Below, in pieces: positions 43,188 through 52,929 of a DNA stretch of 64,000 nucleotides. Position 1 is the stretch's first letter. Each line of letters begins with the position of its first letter. The DNA is from Roseateles saccharophilus (lineage in GTDB: Bacteria; Pseudomonadota; Gammaproteobacteria; Burkholderiales; Burkholderiaceae_C), in contig NZ_SMBU01000026.1 of the NCBI RefSeq assembly GCF_004342485.1, forward strand, positions 19,573 to 83,572, given 5' to 3'. A program made the position numbers and the translations under genes. The notes under the pieces were generated by a model. The model did not search any database. It saw nothing but the letters and a program-made list of their open reading frames with translations, and was not told the DNA's origin.

Positions 43188-43781
43188 TCAGGCGGCGCCT
43201 GCAAGCGAGGCGACAAATGCGCCTTGGCCATATGGCGCCGGACGCTTGCGGTCCCACCGGTCATGCAGCAGATCGCGATCCGCCCGTTGGAATACCTGGG
43301 CGATGAATTCAGCGGCAGCGACTTGGTCAGCAAACGGGGCCTGGCGCGCTACGACGCGCGACAGGCGAGCCTGCAGATGCTGCCCCGCGGCATCAGTCCA
43401 TCGAACCGCACGTCGCATGCGAGGACCGAAAGCGCCGACCTCAGCGAGTTCCGCCGTGGTACCTCTGCCGACCCTTGGCCGGAGACCTGCCATCGCTTCG
43501 ACAAGGCCGTCGTCGGCCGCGATGGCATTGATGCGTTCGACGCCTCGCTCATGGAGGTCCGCAGCTATCCGCTGGGCGGTACCCGCACCGTCATCTCGCC
43601 ATGCGCCGAGCACCCCGAACTGGCCGTCCGTGAAGAACCCGAGTGCCCAGTGCCATTCGGAGGTCACGGCGGTTCCATCTTCGAACACCGGAATACGGAG
43701 CTTGCCGAACCGGACGACCAAATAGCGGCAGCAAAGCGCGCAGCTGAACCAGCGGCTGGATTCCCAGAAGAAGTAGGACAT
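43188..43781 (-). CDS. Transposase-like (possibly IS256/mutator-derived) protein, short
   Basis: 197 residues. The segment ALGFFTDGQFGVLGAW, followed by DLHERGVERINAIAADDGL, resembles the middle of IS256-family transposases (a change-of-function beta strand, then RGV..I...D near the second catalytic Asp). The C-terminal third carrying the last catalytic Glu is missing, and full IS256 transposases are about 400 residues, so it should be inactive. It has a proper GGGAG ribosome-binding site and ends 5 bp before the sigma gene, as if maintained as part of that operon. The match is by eye and weak; it could be an unrelated orphan. Confidence 0.35.
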   Translation of the reverse strand: MSYFFWESSRWFSCALCCRYLVVRFGKLRIPVFEDGTAVTSEWHWALGFFTDGQFGVLGAWRDDGAGTAQRIAADLHERGVERINAIAADDGLVEAMAGLRPRVGRGTTAELAEVGAFGPRMRRAVRWTDAAGQHLQARLSRVVARQAPFADQVAAAEFIAQVFQRADRDLLHDRWDRKRPAPYGQGAFVASLAGAA

Positions 43782-43936
43782 TGGTGACTCCCTGCTACGC
43801 ACACGGGCCGAGACGAATGGAGCCCACGCGGATTACGGAACCGATCGCCTGCCTTAGGCGGTGACGATTCACAGAATAGACGTTTTTCGTCTATTTTTCC
43901 AGACGCAGCAAGGTGTCGGCCGCTCTGTGACGGCCG

Positions 43937-44212
43937 ATGCAAAAAAACTTACATACCCAAGATCAACTGTTACTCCGCGAGCTGCTCGTCGAATCGCGCA
44001 TCGCAGCGAAGCTGACTCAAGTCGAGCTGGCTGAAAAGCTGCAATGGGAGCAGACGCACGTAAGCAGGGTCGAACGGGGCGTCCGCCGTTTGGATGTGCT
44101 TGAACTGCGCCGATGGGTTGGCGCGCTGGGGATGTCGCTTCCAGATTTCATCGAGAAGTTCGAGCACAGGCTTGAGGCAAACACGCCTCCACGCCTGGCC
44201 ATCAAGCGATGA
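43937..44212 (+). CDS. XRE-family helix-turn-helix protein
   Basis: 91 residues. HTH of the Cro/C1 type at about 12-68: LLVESRIAAKLTQVELAEKL, then THVSRVERGVRRLDVLELRRW. No other domain. It lies beside the integrase, convergent and overlapping it by 11 bp, so it probably belongs to the integrated element, as a regulator of excision or of a cargo gene. The A+T-rich 43868-43936 upstream holds its promoter region. No toxin partner is seen. Confidence 0.85.
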   Translation: MQKNLHTQDQLLLRELLVESRIAAKLTQVELAEKLQWEQTHVSRVERGVRRLDVLELRRWVGALGMSLPDFIEKFEHRLEANTPPRLAIKR

Positions 44213-45416
44213 GCTTGCGTAAAGGCACCACGTTGCCGGCAATGCTGGCGTCCAGGTAGTCGCTCCACGCCTGCATCATCCTGGCACGCTGCGTGAGGTA
44301 CAGCGCATGGTTGTAGCTGGCCGAGACGGCGTCACGTTCTTGGTGAGCCAGTTGCAGCTCGATGTGAGAGTGGTCAAACCCCTGCTCATGCAGCAGCGTG
44401 GAGGCGATGCCCCGAAAACCGTGCCCCGTCATCCGACCTTTGTAGCCCATGCGCTCCAAGGCCTTGAGGATGGTGTTGTTGGACATCGGCTTCTTCGGAT
44501 CGCGCTCGCCTGGGAACAGCATGGCCCTGCTGCCCGTGCTGGTGTGCAGCGCTTGCAGCAAGGTCACGGCCTGGGTCGACAGCGGGACGATGTGCGGCGT
44601 CTTCATCTTCATGCGCTCGGCCGGGATGTCCCAGCGCCCTGCGTCCAGGTCGAACTCCCGCCAGCGGGCGCCGATCAACTCGATGGTGCGCACGAAGGTC
44701 ATGGCCATCAGCTTCATGGCGGCGCGCGTGATGGATGCGCCCTGGTAGACCTCGATCTTGCGCAGCAGATCGGGCAGCTCTTTGGCGTCGACCCGGGCGT
44801 AGTTCTGCTTCTTGCGTGCGGGCAGCACGTCGCCCGGCCGCACATCAGTTGCGGGGTTGCGGGAGGCCTTCCCGTGCGCGATGGCGTAGCGGAAGACTTG
44901 GCCGCAGGTTTGCATCGATCGCTTGGCGATATCCAGCGCACCGCGCGCTTCGATGCGCTTCATCATCGCGACCAACTCCGCCGCCCCGAGTTCAGCGATG
45001 GGGCGATGGCCAATGATGGGGAACACATCGCTTTCCAGCCGCCGCTGCACATACTCGGCATGGCGGCTTGAACGGGCCATCCTCCAGCTCTCCCACCATT
45101 TGCGAGCCACGGCCTCAAACGAGTCTTCCAGGCCGATGCGCTGCGCGACCTTCTCCTCCCGACGCTGGTCCATGGGGTCCGTGCCTGCAGCGAGCAGCTT
45201 GCGGCCCTCGTCCCGCTTCTCACGGGCCTTGGCGAGCGAGACGTCCGGATAGCCACCGATGGCCATCAGCTTTTCCTTGCCCTGGAAGCGGTACTTCCAT
45301 CGCCAGAGCTTCGCCCCCTGCGGCTTCACCAGCAGGTACAGGCCCCGCTCGTCGCTCACCTTGAGCGGCTTGTCAGCGGGCCTGAGCTTCTTGATGGCGG
45401 TATCGGTCAGAGCCAT
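44202..45416 (-). CDS. P4-type tyrosine integrase
   Basis: 404 residues, full length. N-terminal DUF4102 domain with DERGLYLLVKPQGAKLWRW and KEKLMAIGGYPDVSLAKAR. Catalytic residues are all present: Arg243 (FVRTIELIG), His332 and Arg335 (GHGFRGIAS), His358 (LAHQERDA) and Tyr368 (SASYNHALYL). It integrates elements at the 3' end of tRNA genes, and tRNA-Ser(CGA) lies 197 bp upstream of its start. GGAGG precedes the ATG. Likely still active. Confidence 0.95.
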   Translation of the reverse strand: MALTDTAIKKLRPADKPLKVSDERGLYLLVKPQGAKLWRWKYRFQGKEKLMAIGGYPDVSLAKAREKRDEGRKLLAAGTDPMDQRREEKVAQRIGLEDSFEAVARKWWESWRMARSSRHAEYVQRRLESDVFPIIGHRPIAELGAAELVAMMKRIEARGALDIAKRSMQTCGQVFRYAIAHGKASRNPATDVRPGDVLPARKKQNYARVDAKELPDLLRKIEVYQGASITRAAMKLMAMTFVRTIELIGARWREFDLDAGRWDIPAERMKMKTPHIVPLSTQAVTLLQALHTSTGSRAMLFPGERDPKKPMSNNTILKALERMGYKGRMTGHGFRGIASTLLHEQGFDHSHIELQLAHQERDAVSASYNHALYLTQRARMMQAWSDYLDASIAGNVVPLRKLIA

Positions 45417-45447
45417 GGGGACGCCTCCGAAAGGCTGCCGGAGGAAA

Positions 45448-45489
45448 GTACCCCCAGCTCGTCTTCAACGTACCCCCAACCGTACCCCC
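45448..45489. repeat. Three GTACCCCC repeats between integrase and tRNA-Ser
   Basis: Identical octamers at 45448-45455, 45470-45477 and 45482-45489, 32-74 bp upstream of the integrase start. The place suits arm-type integrase-binding sites or an integrase autoregulatory site. Confidence 0.55.
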
Positions 45490-45533
45490 GCGAATCGCGG
45501 GCTGTCAACGGACGCCGCCGGACGTCCTAAAAC

Positions 45534-45571
45534 AAAAAAGCCCATATCCACTGGGGAAAACGGGCTTTTTG
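45534..45571 (-). terminator. Terminator of the tRNA-Ser transcript
   Basis: 9-bp stem AAAAAGCCC/GGGCTTTTT (45535-45543 with 45562-45570), followed on the minus strand by TTTTGTTTT. It is about 45 bp after the tRNA 3' end. Because the element inserted at the tRNA, this may now be element-borne. Confidence 0.75.
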
Positions 45572-45613
45572 CGATCCTTGCGGGACTTCAGAAGACGTCC
45601 CGAAACTGATCTT

Positions 45614-45704
<91 letters not shown>

Positions 45705-45739
45705 TGAATCGGTACGCGTTGGTGCGAGTGAAGCCGGCC

Positions 45740-47079
<1,340 letters not shown>

Positions 47080-47095
47080 TCAGAAATCGGATACG

Positions 47096-47122
47096 AAAAC
47101 GGCGCCGATGTCATCAGCGCCG
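47096..47122 (-). terminator. Probable terminator after ispH
   Basis: Minus strand CGGCGC (47122-47117) pairs with GCGCCG (47105-47100) across an 11-base loop, then TTTTCG. It is 23 bp after the ispH stop. The stem is short. Confidence 0.45.
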
Positions 47123-47144
47123 CCGGATGCATGAGGCATCGGCG

Positions 47145-48122
47145 TCAGGATCGGGAGGAACTCACCTCGGCCATGGACTTGTCGCCCAGGCCCATGGGCA
47201 GCGGGAAGCGCACGTGCTCCTCCACGCCCGGCAGGCTGCGCACGGTGGTGGCGCCGAGCGCGCGCAGCCGGTCGATGACGGCCTGCACCAGCACGTCGGG
47301 TGCCGAGGCGCCGGCCGTCAGGCCCACGCGCGGGCGGCCTTCCAGCCACTCCGCCTTCAGGTCCGCGGCGGCATCGACCATATAGCCCGGCGTGCCCAGG
47401 CGCTCGGCCAGCTCGCGCAGGCGGTTGCTGTTGGAGCTGGTCGGGCTGCCGACGACGATGACGACATCCACCCGAGGCGCCAGCAGCTTGACCGCGTCCT
47501 GACGGTTCTGCGTCGCATAGCAGATGTCCTGCTTCTTGGGCTCGCGCACCTGCGGGAAGACACGCTTCACCTCGGCGAGGATCTCGGCCGCGTCGTCCAC
47601 GCTCAGCGTCGTCTGCGTGACGACGGCGAGCTTGGTCTGGTCCTTGACGCTGACCTTGGCGACATCCGCGACCTCTTCGACGAGGAAGATGCCGTCGCTC
47701 AGCTGGCCCATCGTGCCCTCGACCTCGGGGTGGCCCTTGTGGCCGATCATGATGAACTCATAGCCCTCGCGGTGCAGCTTGGCCACCTCGACGTGAACCT
47801 TGGTCACCAGCGGGCAGGTCGCATCGAACACGTTGAAGCCGCGCGAGGCGGCCTCGCGGCGCACCTCCTGGCTGACACCGTGGGCGCTGAACACCAGCGT
47901 CGCGCCGGCCGGCACCTCGGCCAGGTCCTCGATGAAGATCGCACCGCGCGACTTCAGGTCGTTGACGACGTAGGTGTTGTGCACGATCTCATGGCGCACG
48001 TAGATGGGCGCGCCGAACTTGACCAGCGCGCGCTCGACGATCTCGATGGCGCGGTCCACGCCGGCGCAGAAGCCGCGCGGCTCGGCCAGCAGCACTTCCT
48101 GGGGTTGCACGACGGCGTCCAT
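47145..48122 (-). CDS. ispH: 4-hydroxy-3-methylbut-2-enyl diphosphate reductase
   Basis: 325 residues. The three iron-sulfur cysteines are Cys19 in PRGFCAGV, one in [12 protein letters not shown] and one in [11 protein letters not shown]. The conserved TTLSVDDA and [10 protein letters not shown] segments also fit IspH. It is the last enzyme of the MEP isoprenoid pathway, giving IPP and DMAPP. Its ATG overlaps the fkpB stop (TGATG), the same fkpB-ispH pairing seen in E. coli. Confidence 0.97.
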   Translation of the reverse strand: MDAVVQPQEVLLAEPRGFCAGVDRAIEIVERALVKFGAPIYVRHEIVHNTYVVNDLKSRGAIFIEDLAEVPAGATLVFSAHGVSQEVRREAASRGFNVFDATCPLVTKVHVEVAKLHREGYEFIMIGHKGHPEVEGTMGQLSDGIFLVEEVADVAKVSVKDQTKLAVVTQTTLSVDDAAEILAEVKRVFPQVREPKKQDICYATQNRQDAVKLLAPRVDVVIVVGSPTSSNSNRLRELAERLGTPGYMVDAAADLKAEWLEGRPRVGLTAGASAPDVLVQAVIDRLRALGATTVRSLPGVEEHVRFPLPMGLGDKSMAEVSSSRS

Positions 48123-48565
48123 CACAGCACCCCGATCACTTGGACTTCGAAGCTCACCGGCTGGCCGGCCAGCGGGTGGTTGAAGTCGAACAGCAGGGCC
48201 TCCTCGCCCAGCTCGCGCACGACGCCGGCATAGCCGCCCGAGCCGTCCGGGCCGGGGAACTGCACGACGTCGCCGACGCTGTAGACCTCGTCCGGGTCGC
48301 CCAGCTGGCGCAGCAGCGTCAGCTTCACGCGCTGCAGCAGTTCGGGATTGCGTTCGCCGAAAGCCTCGCCGGGTGCCAGCTCGAAGCGCTCGTGCGCGCC
48401 CTCGGGCAGGCCGATCAGGCGCGCCTCGATGGCCGGCGACAGCTGGCCGGCGCCAAGGGACAGCGTGGCCGGCTTGTCATCGAAGGTATTGACGATGTCG
48501 GCGCCGTCCGGGCCCGAGAGCCGGTAATGCAGGGTCAGGAAGGACCCGGCCTGGATGGGGTTCAT
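48122..48565 (-). CDS. fkpB: FKBP-type peptidyl-prolyl isomerase (FkpB/SlpA-like)
   Basis: 147 residues. FKBP domain interrupted by an insert-in-flap domain as in SlyD/SlpA: begins [20 protein letters not shown], then [18 protein letters not shown], and ends [18 protein letters not shown], which is typical of this family. It is a cytosolic prolyl isomerase and holdase. There is no His-rich metal tail, so it is FkpB rather than SlyD. Stop overlaps ispH. The upstream open frame has no homology. It diverges from radC with 42 bp between starts. Confidence 0.93.
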   Translation of the reverse strand: MNPIQAGSFLTLHYRLSGPDGADIVNTFDDKPATLSLGAGQLSPAIEARLIGLPEGAHERFELAPGEAFGERNPELLQRVKLTLLRQLGDPDEVYSVGDVVQFPGPDGSGGYAGVVRELGEEALLFDFNHPLAGQPVSFEVQVIGVL

Positions 48566-48607
48566 GCGAGGGGGATGCAAACGCTTGGCTAGACTGCGGC
48601 CGATTTT

Positions 48608-49282
48608 ATGTCGCTGACCCACCTGCCCCCTGAAGCCCGCCCGCGCGAGAAGCTGCTCGCCCGCGGCCCGCAGGCGCTGGCGGACGCCGAGCTGCTGGCC
48701 CTGCTGCTGCGCACCGGTATCCAGGGCACGCCGGTGCTGCAGCTCGCGCAGAGCCTGCTGGACCGCTTCGGCGGCTGGGCCGGGCTGCTGGCGGCCAACG
48801 TGCAGGACCTCGGCAAGGTCAAGGGCCTGGGGCCGGCCAAGCGGGCCGAGATCGCCGCCGTGCTGGAGATCGCGCGGCGCTCGCTGAACCAGCGGCTGGC
48901 CGAGAAGCCGGCCATGAACGATGTCGACACGGTGAAGGCTTATCTGCGGCTGCAGCTCGGCGGCCTGGGGCACGAGGTCTTCGCCGTGCTCTTCCTGGAC
49001 ACGCAGCTCAAGCTGATCGCGATGGAGACGCTGTTCCAGGGCTCGCTGACCTCGACGACGGTCCATCCGCGCGAGGTCGTCAAGCGCGCGCTCGCCCTGG
49101 GCGCCGGTGCAGCCATCCTGGCCCACAACCACCCGAGCGGCCATGCCGAGCCCTCCCAGGCCGACGAGTTGCTGACCCACCAGCTCAGCCAGGCGCTGGC
49201 GCTGGTGGACGTGCGCGTCGTCGACCACCTCGTCGTCGGTGCCGGCGAGGTCGTGTCCTTTGCCGAACGGGGCCTGCTGTGA
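48608..49282 (+). CDS. radC: RadC family protein (JAB/MPN domain)
   Basis: 224 residues. Helix-hairpin-helix part (about 25-85, [17 protein letters not shown]) and the RadC domain with JAMM metal-binding motif [15 protein letters not shown] (HxH...SxxD). Named for DNA repair, but a repair role has been doubted; the domain is metalloprotease-like. Its start begins 42 bp from the divergent fkpB start. A hairpin-rich 73-bp spacer follows before the Smr gene. Confidence 0.94.
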   Translation: MSLTHLPPEARPREKLLARGPQALADAELLALLLRTGIQGTPVLQLAQSLLDRFGGWAGLLAANVQDLGKVKGLGPAKRAEIAAVLEIARRSLNQRLAEKPAMNDVDTVKAYLRLQLGGLGHEVFAVLFLDTQLKLIAMETLFQGSLTSTTVHPREVVKRALALGAGAAILAHNHPSGHAEPSQADELLTHQLSQALALVDVRVVDHLVVGAGEVVSFAERGLL

Positions 49283-49355
49283 GCGCCGCGCCGGGTCGCC
49301 CCAAGCCAGCTCGCTCCCGCTCGGCGGGACAGGCCGCAGGCCGAAGGGCGCACCA

Positions 49356-50000
49356 ATGACCAAGGTCGTCCGCAGCCTCGCCGACCTGAAGCCGCTGGCC
49401 CGCGAGCTGAGCGCGGCGCGGCTCGCCGCCGAGATCGAGCGTGAGCGCCGTGCCGCCGCGGCCCGGCTGGCGGAGCAGGAGAAGCGCGTCTTCGAGCTCA
49501 GCGTCGGCCCCGTCACGCCGCTGCGCCGTGTGGACCGCGTGCTGCATGCACGCGAGCGGCCCGCCCCCGAGCCGCGCCAGCGCGAGGCCGACGAGCGCGC
49601 CGTGCTGCTGCAGGCGCTGTCCGACGAGATCGACATCGACACGCTGCTGGACACGGACGAAACCCTGTCCTTCCGCCGCGACGGCATCGCGGCCGAGGTG
49701 GTGCGCAAGCTGCGCCGCGGCCACTGGGCGCTGCAGGCCCAGCTCGACCTGCATGGCCTGCGCCGCGACGCCGCGCGCGAGGCACTGGGCCTGTTCATCC
49801 ATGACAGCGCCCGACGCGGCCTGCGCTGCGTGCGCGTCGTGCACGGCAAGGGCCATGGCTCGCCGGGCCGAGAGCCGGTGCTCAAGGGCCGCGTGCGGCG
49901 CTGGCTGGTGCAGAAGAACGAGGTGCTGGCCTTCGTGCAGGCGCGCGCCAGCGACGGCGGCGCCGGCGCGCTGATGGTGCTGCTGGCCGGCTCGCCCTGA
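49356..50000 (+). CDS. Smr-domain protein
   Basis: 214 residues. N-terminal half is Arg/Glu-rich and mostly helical (about 15-50). C-terminal Smr domain (about 128-200) carries the motif LDLHGLRRDAAREAL and VVHGKGHGS, the TGxG-like nuclease loop here being HGKGHG. In proteobacteria stand-alone Smr proteins such as YdaL are DNA- or RNA-cleaving endonucleases; SmrB acts on collided ribosomes. Which applies here is unclear. GAAGGG precedes the ATG, and no homology precedes it. Confidence 0.88.
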   Translation: MTKVVRSLADLKPLARELSAARLAAEIERERRAAAARLAEQEKRVFELSVGPVTPLRRVDRVLHARERPAPEPRQREADERAVLLQALSDEIDIDTLLDTDETLSFRRDGIAAEVVRKLRRGHWALQAQLDLHGLRRDAAREALGLFIHDSARRGLRCVRVVHGKGHGSPGREPVLKGRVRRWLVQKNEVLAFVQARASDGGAGALMVLLAGSP

Positions 50001-50145
50001 CGCTTCGCCCCCAGCCAGGACCGTGGCGCCGCGCCGACGCGGATGACCCGCCATTGACCCGCCGCGTTAGGCCGGGTTAGCCTGGACCAAACCCGCGGCA
50101 AACGCGCGACAACGGTTTCCCCTGCCACCACGAGGAGTCGTGCCC

Positions 50146-50781
50146 ATGGAACTGTCCCGCCTTTCCCCTGCGCCCGCCCGCTTCACGGGCATCGGCGTCG
50201 TCATCGCGGTCCACATCGCCGCGATCACGGCCCTGAGCCTGGGCTTCATCAAGCCGGCAGCCAAGCCCAAGGAGCCGACGGTCCTGCTGCCGTCAATACG
50301 CAAAACACCGGAACCGCCACCACCGCAGCAGCCGCCGATCAGGGCCGCCCAGCCCATCATCCCGACGGTGCCGGTGCAGCCACTGCCTGCCCCCGATGAG
50401 CCCACCATCACGCCGGACCCGATCCGCTTCGACGGGCCGACAACCCCGACCACCGACGGCCCGACGGCCACCGGGCCGACCACTGTCGCACCACCTCCCG
50501 CCACCAGGTCTCAGACGCAGGTTTCTGCACCGGGCGCCGTGTGCTCGCTGATGCCGCGGCCGGAGGTGCCGGCCCTGAACTGGAGCGGCGAGGCCGTGCT
50601 GCAGGTGCTCGCCACGGTGCGCGGCGGTCGCGTCGTGGGCAGCGAGATCCGCGTCATGCAAGGGGCCCTGGACGGCAAGTCACGGCGCGCACTGCAGCAC
50701 TCGGTGGAGGCCGCCCTCGCGGGCTACCAATGCCAGGGCGACGCGATGTTCCAGCAGGATTTCGCGTTCCGGCTCGACTGA
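50146..50781 (+). CDS. TonB-like energy transducer family protein
   Basis: 211 residues. One N-terminal membrane helix (about 14-37), then a periplasmic Pro/Thr-rich linker (about 40-130, with EPPPPQQPP), and a C-terminal domain of about 80 residues (EAVLQVLATVRGGRVVGSEIRV) with TonB-C-like spacing and a Cys pair (CSLMPRP and YQCQG). It matches the TonB layout, but the C-terminal core is divergent. No ExbB/ExbD genes are next to it. GAGGAG lies 8 bases before the ATG. It could serve receptors for outer-membrane uptake or be a TonB-related structural protein. Confidence 0.65.
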   Translation: MELSRLSPAPARFTGIGVVIAVHIAAITALSLGFIKPAAKPKEPTVLLPSIRKTPEPPPPQQPPIRAAQPIIPTVPVQPLPAPDEPTITPDPIRFDGPTTPTTDGPTATGPTTVAPPPATRSQTQVSAPGAVCSLMPRPEVPALNWSGEAVLQVLATVRGGRVVGSEIRVMQGALDGKSRRALQHSVEAALAGYQCQGDAMFQQDFAFRLD

Positions 50782-50788
50782 GACGGCA

Positions 50789-51181
50789 TCAGCCGCCGAC
50801 GTTGCGCATCCAGTCGGCGGTGCCCGAGAAGGACTCGGCCAGGCGGGTTTGCAGGGCCGGGTCCACGCCCACCTCCCGCATCGCCTGGCCCATGCAGGCC
50901 AGCCATTCGTCGCGCTCGGCGATGCCGATGCGAAATGGCAGATGCCGCGCCCGCAGCCGCGGATGGCCGAAGCGGCCGACGTAGTGGTCGGGCCCGCCCA
51001 GCCAGCCGCACAGGAACCAGAACAGCTTGTCGCGCGCCGAGTCCAGCGAGTCGCCATGCGCCGCGCGCAGCCGGGCATAGGCCGGCTCCAGGTCCATCAG
51101 GTCGTAGAAGCGGTCGACGAGTTCGCGCACGCGCGCCTCGCCGCCTACCCATTCGAAAGCGGTGGCGGCAGGTTCAGCCAA
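50789..51181 (-). CDS. Group II truncated hemoglobin
   Basis: 130 residues, the trHbO/group II size. Family features include GGEARVRELVDRFYDLMD, the heme-pocket segment LFWFLCGWLGGPDHYV, and the proximal-side GHPRLRARHLPFRIG; a Trp in DEWLACM corresponds to the group II GxW region. It binds O2 and may be tied to nitric oxide or oxidative stress. The start is TTG, overlapping the stop of the MinD-like gene by 8 bp, so expression is probably coupled to it. A better start codon is not available. Confidence 0.88.
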   Translation of the reverse strand: MAEPAATAFEWVGGEARVRELVDRFYDLMDLEPAYARLRAAHGDSLDSARDKLFWFLCGWLGGPDHYVGRFGHPRLRARHLPFRIGIAERDEWLACMGQAMREVGVDPALQTRLAESFSGTADWMRNVGG

Positions 51182-51986
51182 GGAGCTTGGAGGCGAGCGC
51201 CTTGATGGCCTGGGCTGCGTCGCAGCCGGGGTAGTGTTCCAGCATCAGCTGGCGCTTGAGCACGGCCTGCTTCACGGCCGGATCGGCCTTGACCTCGGCC
51301 AGCAGCTCCAGCCGGAACCCCTGCCCCGGCGCCTGGCCGACGAAGCGCTGCAGCACCTGCTGCAACTGGCCGCAGATCAGCCTGCCCTCGCCGACGCGGT
51401 TGGCCTGGTTCACGAGCAGGCCAACCTGGCGGCGCTCCTGCTGCGTGGCCAGCACCTTGATGGTGGCGTAGGCGTCGGTCAGCGACGTGGGCTCGGGCGT
51501 GGCGACGACGAGCACATCGGTCGCCAGCGAGATCGCGAACAGCACGACATCGGAGATGCCGGCGCCGGTGTCCAGCAGCACCCAGTCGAAGCGCGGCTTG
51601 ACCAGGTCGATGATGTGCAGCAGCTTGTCGCGCACCTCGGGCGTCAGTCGCGAGTACTCGACCATGCCTGAGCCGGCCAGCAGCACGGAGAAGCCGCCGG
51701 GCGCGGGCAGGATGGCCTGTTCCAGCGTCGCCTTCTCGGTGAAGACGTCGTGCAGCGTCAGCTTGGGGTGCAGGTTGAGCACCACGTCGAGGTTGGCGAG
51801 GCCGAGGTCGGCGTCCAGCACCAGCACCTTCTGGCCGCGCGCGGCCAGGGCTGCGGCGAGGTTGGCGGTGACGAAGGTCTTGCCGACGCCGCCCTTGCCG
51901 CTGGTGACGGCGAGGGTGCGGGCACCTCCGCGCGCGGCGCGCGGTGGCGACGTTGCGGGAGCAGCAGGATCGGGGGTGGTGCTCAT
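51174..51986 (-). CDS. MinD/ParA-family ATPase (FlhG/FleN-like)
   Basis: 270 residues. Deviant Walker A VTSGKGGVGKTFV, switch I region VLDADLGLANLDVVL and Walker B-like WVLLDTGAGISD. GLANLDVVLN is characteristic of FlhG/FleN, which limits flagellar number, and also of MinD-like relatives. It lacks the N-terminal FlhF-activating DQAxxLR-type motif of FlhG, so I keep the broader call. ATGA overlap with the upstream GGDEF gene implies one operon: signalling, ParA-type ATPase, globin. Confidence 0.85.
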   Translation of the reverse strand: MSTTPDPAAPATSPPRAARGGARTLAVTSGKGGVGKTFVTANLAAALAARGQKVLVLDADLGLANLDVVLNLHPKLTLHDVFTEKATLEQAILPAPGGFSVLLAGSGMVEYSRLTPEVRDKLLHIIDLVKPRFDWVLLDTGAGISDVVLFAISLATDVLVVATPEPTSLTDAYATIKVLATQQERRQVGLLVNQANRVGEGRLICGQLQQVLQRFVGQAPGQGFRLELLAEVKADPAVKQAVLKRQLMLEHYPGCDAAQAIKALASKLLG

Positions 51987-52693
51987 GGGCTGTCCTGTTG
52001 CAGGTCTGAATTCAGGGGGGTGAACAACATGCCCTTTTCTTCGGCGCTGACCAGGGAGTCGATCTGGGGTTCCAGGCAGGCACGGTTGCGGCCCTCGGCC
52101 TTGGCTCGGTAGAGCTGGCGGTCAGCGCGCTCGGTCCACAGCAGCGACGACGAGCGCACCCACTGCGGCGCGAACGCGCCGCCCAGGCTGACCGTGACGC
52201 CCAGCATCTGGCCCGCCCCCGCCTCGATGCTGAGCTCGGACACGCGCTCGCGGACCCGCTCGGCGACGGCCAGACCGACATGGGTGGCGCAGTTGGGCAG
52301 GATGATCGCGAACTCCTCGCCTCCGACCCGGGCGACAAGGCCCATCGGCCGGACGGTCTGCGCGATGGCATAGGCCACCGCGCGGATGACCTGGTCGCCG
52401 GCCGCATGGCCGTGGGTGTCGTTGACCGCCTTGAAGTGGTCGATGTCGAGCAGCAGCAGCAAGGCGGCCTCGCCCGAGCGTGCGACGCGGTCGACCTCGC
52501 GGGACAGCGCCATCTCGAAGCTGCGGCGGTTCACGAGGCCGGTCAGCGCGTCCTTGCTGGAGATGTCGCACAAAGCGTCCAGCACGGCTTGCAGCCAGGC
52601 GGCGCTGTGCGGCGCCTCGTCCGGAAGCGGGGCACCCGCCTGTTGCAGCAACTGCAGGGCCTGGTCCAGATCCAGTGCAGCAGCGTCGATCAT
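51983..52693 (-). CDS. GGDEF-domain diguanylate cyclase
   Basis: 236 residues with start at 52693 (a TTG at 52717 would add 8). A short helical N-terminus (about 1-55) without a recognised sensor leads to a GGDEF domain: KDALTGLVNRRSF, LLDIDHFKAVND and the active site GGEEF. The inhibitory I-site RxxD ahead of GGEEF reads RPMG, so feedback inhibition by c-di-GMP is probably lost. It makes c-di-GMP, relevant to the nearby MinD-like and chemotaxis genes. Soluble; probably activated through its N-terminal helix partner. Confidence 0.9.
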   Translation of the reverse strand: MIDAAALDLDQALQLLQQAGAPLPDEAPHSAAWLQAVLDALCDISSKDALTGLVNRRSFEMALSREVDRVARSGEAALLLLLDIDHFKAVNDTHGHAAGDQVIRAVAYAIAQTVRPMGLVARVGGEEFAIILPNCATHVGLAVAERVRERVSELSIEAGAGQMLGVTVSLGGAFAPQWVRSSSLLWTERADRQLYRAKAEGRNRACLEPQIDSLVSAEEKGMLFTPLNSDLQQDSP

Positions 52694-52929
52694 CGGTGGG
52701 GCGGGCTGGGGGTCCAAGAACAGCAGGCGGGGCCGGCGGATGGGGGCATTGTGGTTTCAGGGCAGTCTAGCAGCGGCCCGCGCTGGCCCCGGTCGTGAAA
52801 CAGGCACGTTCCTGCGGGCTGTTTGCACTATGCTGGACCGGGCCGGGGTCGTACAAACGACCTGCGGTGCAGAATCGACGCGCCAACGCCAGACCTGCTG
52901 CGAGCACCAACAAATCTGATTATTGAGAC

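Larger units (their letters stand above)
43937..45613. mobile_element. Minimum extent of an integrated element at tRNA-Ser(CGA)
   Basis: A P4-type integrase gene and an XRE regulator lie directly beside the 3' end of tRNA-Ser, the usual insertion side for such elements, so the element extends leftwards from 45613. The sigma/FecR block and the secreted proteins (39432-43781) may be its cargo. I found no copy of the tRNA 3' end further left to define the far boundary. Confidence 0.5.

Noticed and set aside
43140..43787. Plus-strand 215-codon frame across the transposase-like gene
   Set aside because: No homology; the opposite strand has a good ribosome-binding site and a transposase-like pattern.
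45448..45489. GTACCCCC repeats as a CRISPR-like array
   Set aside because: Units are 8 bp and unevenly spaced (22 and 12 bp); position next to the integrase suggests binding sites instead.
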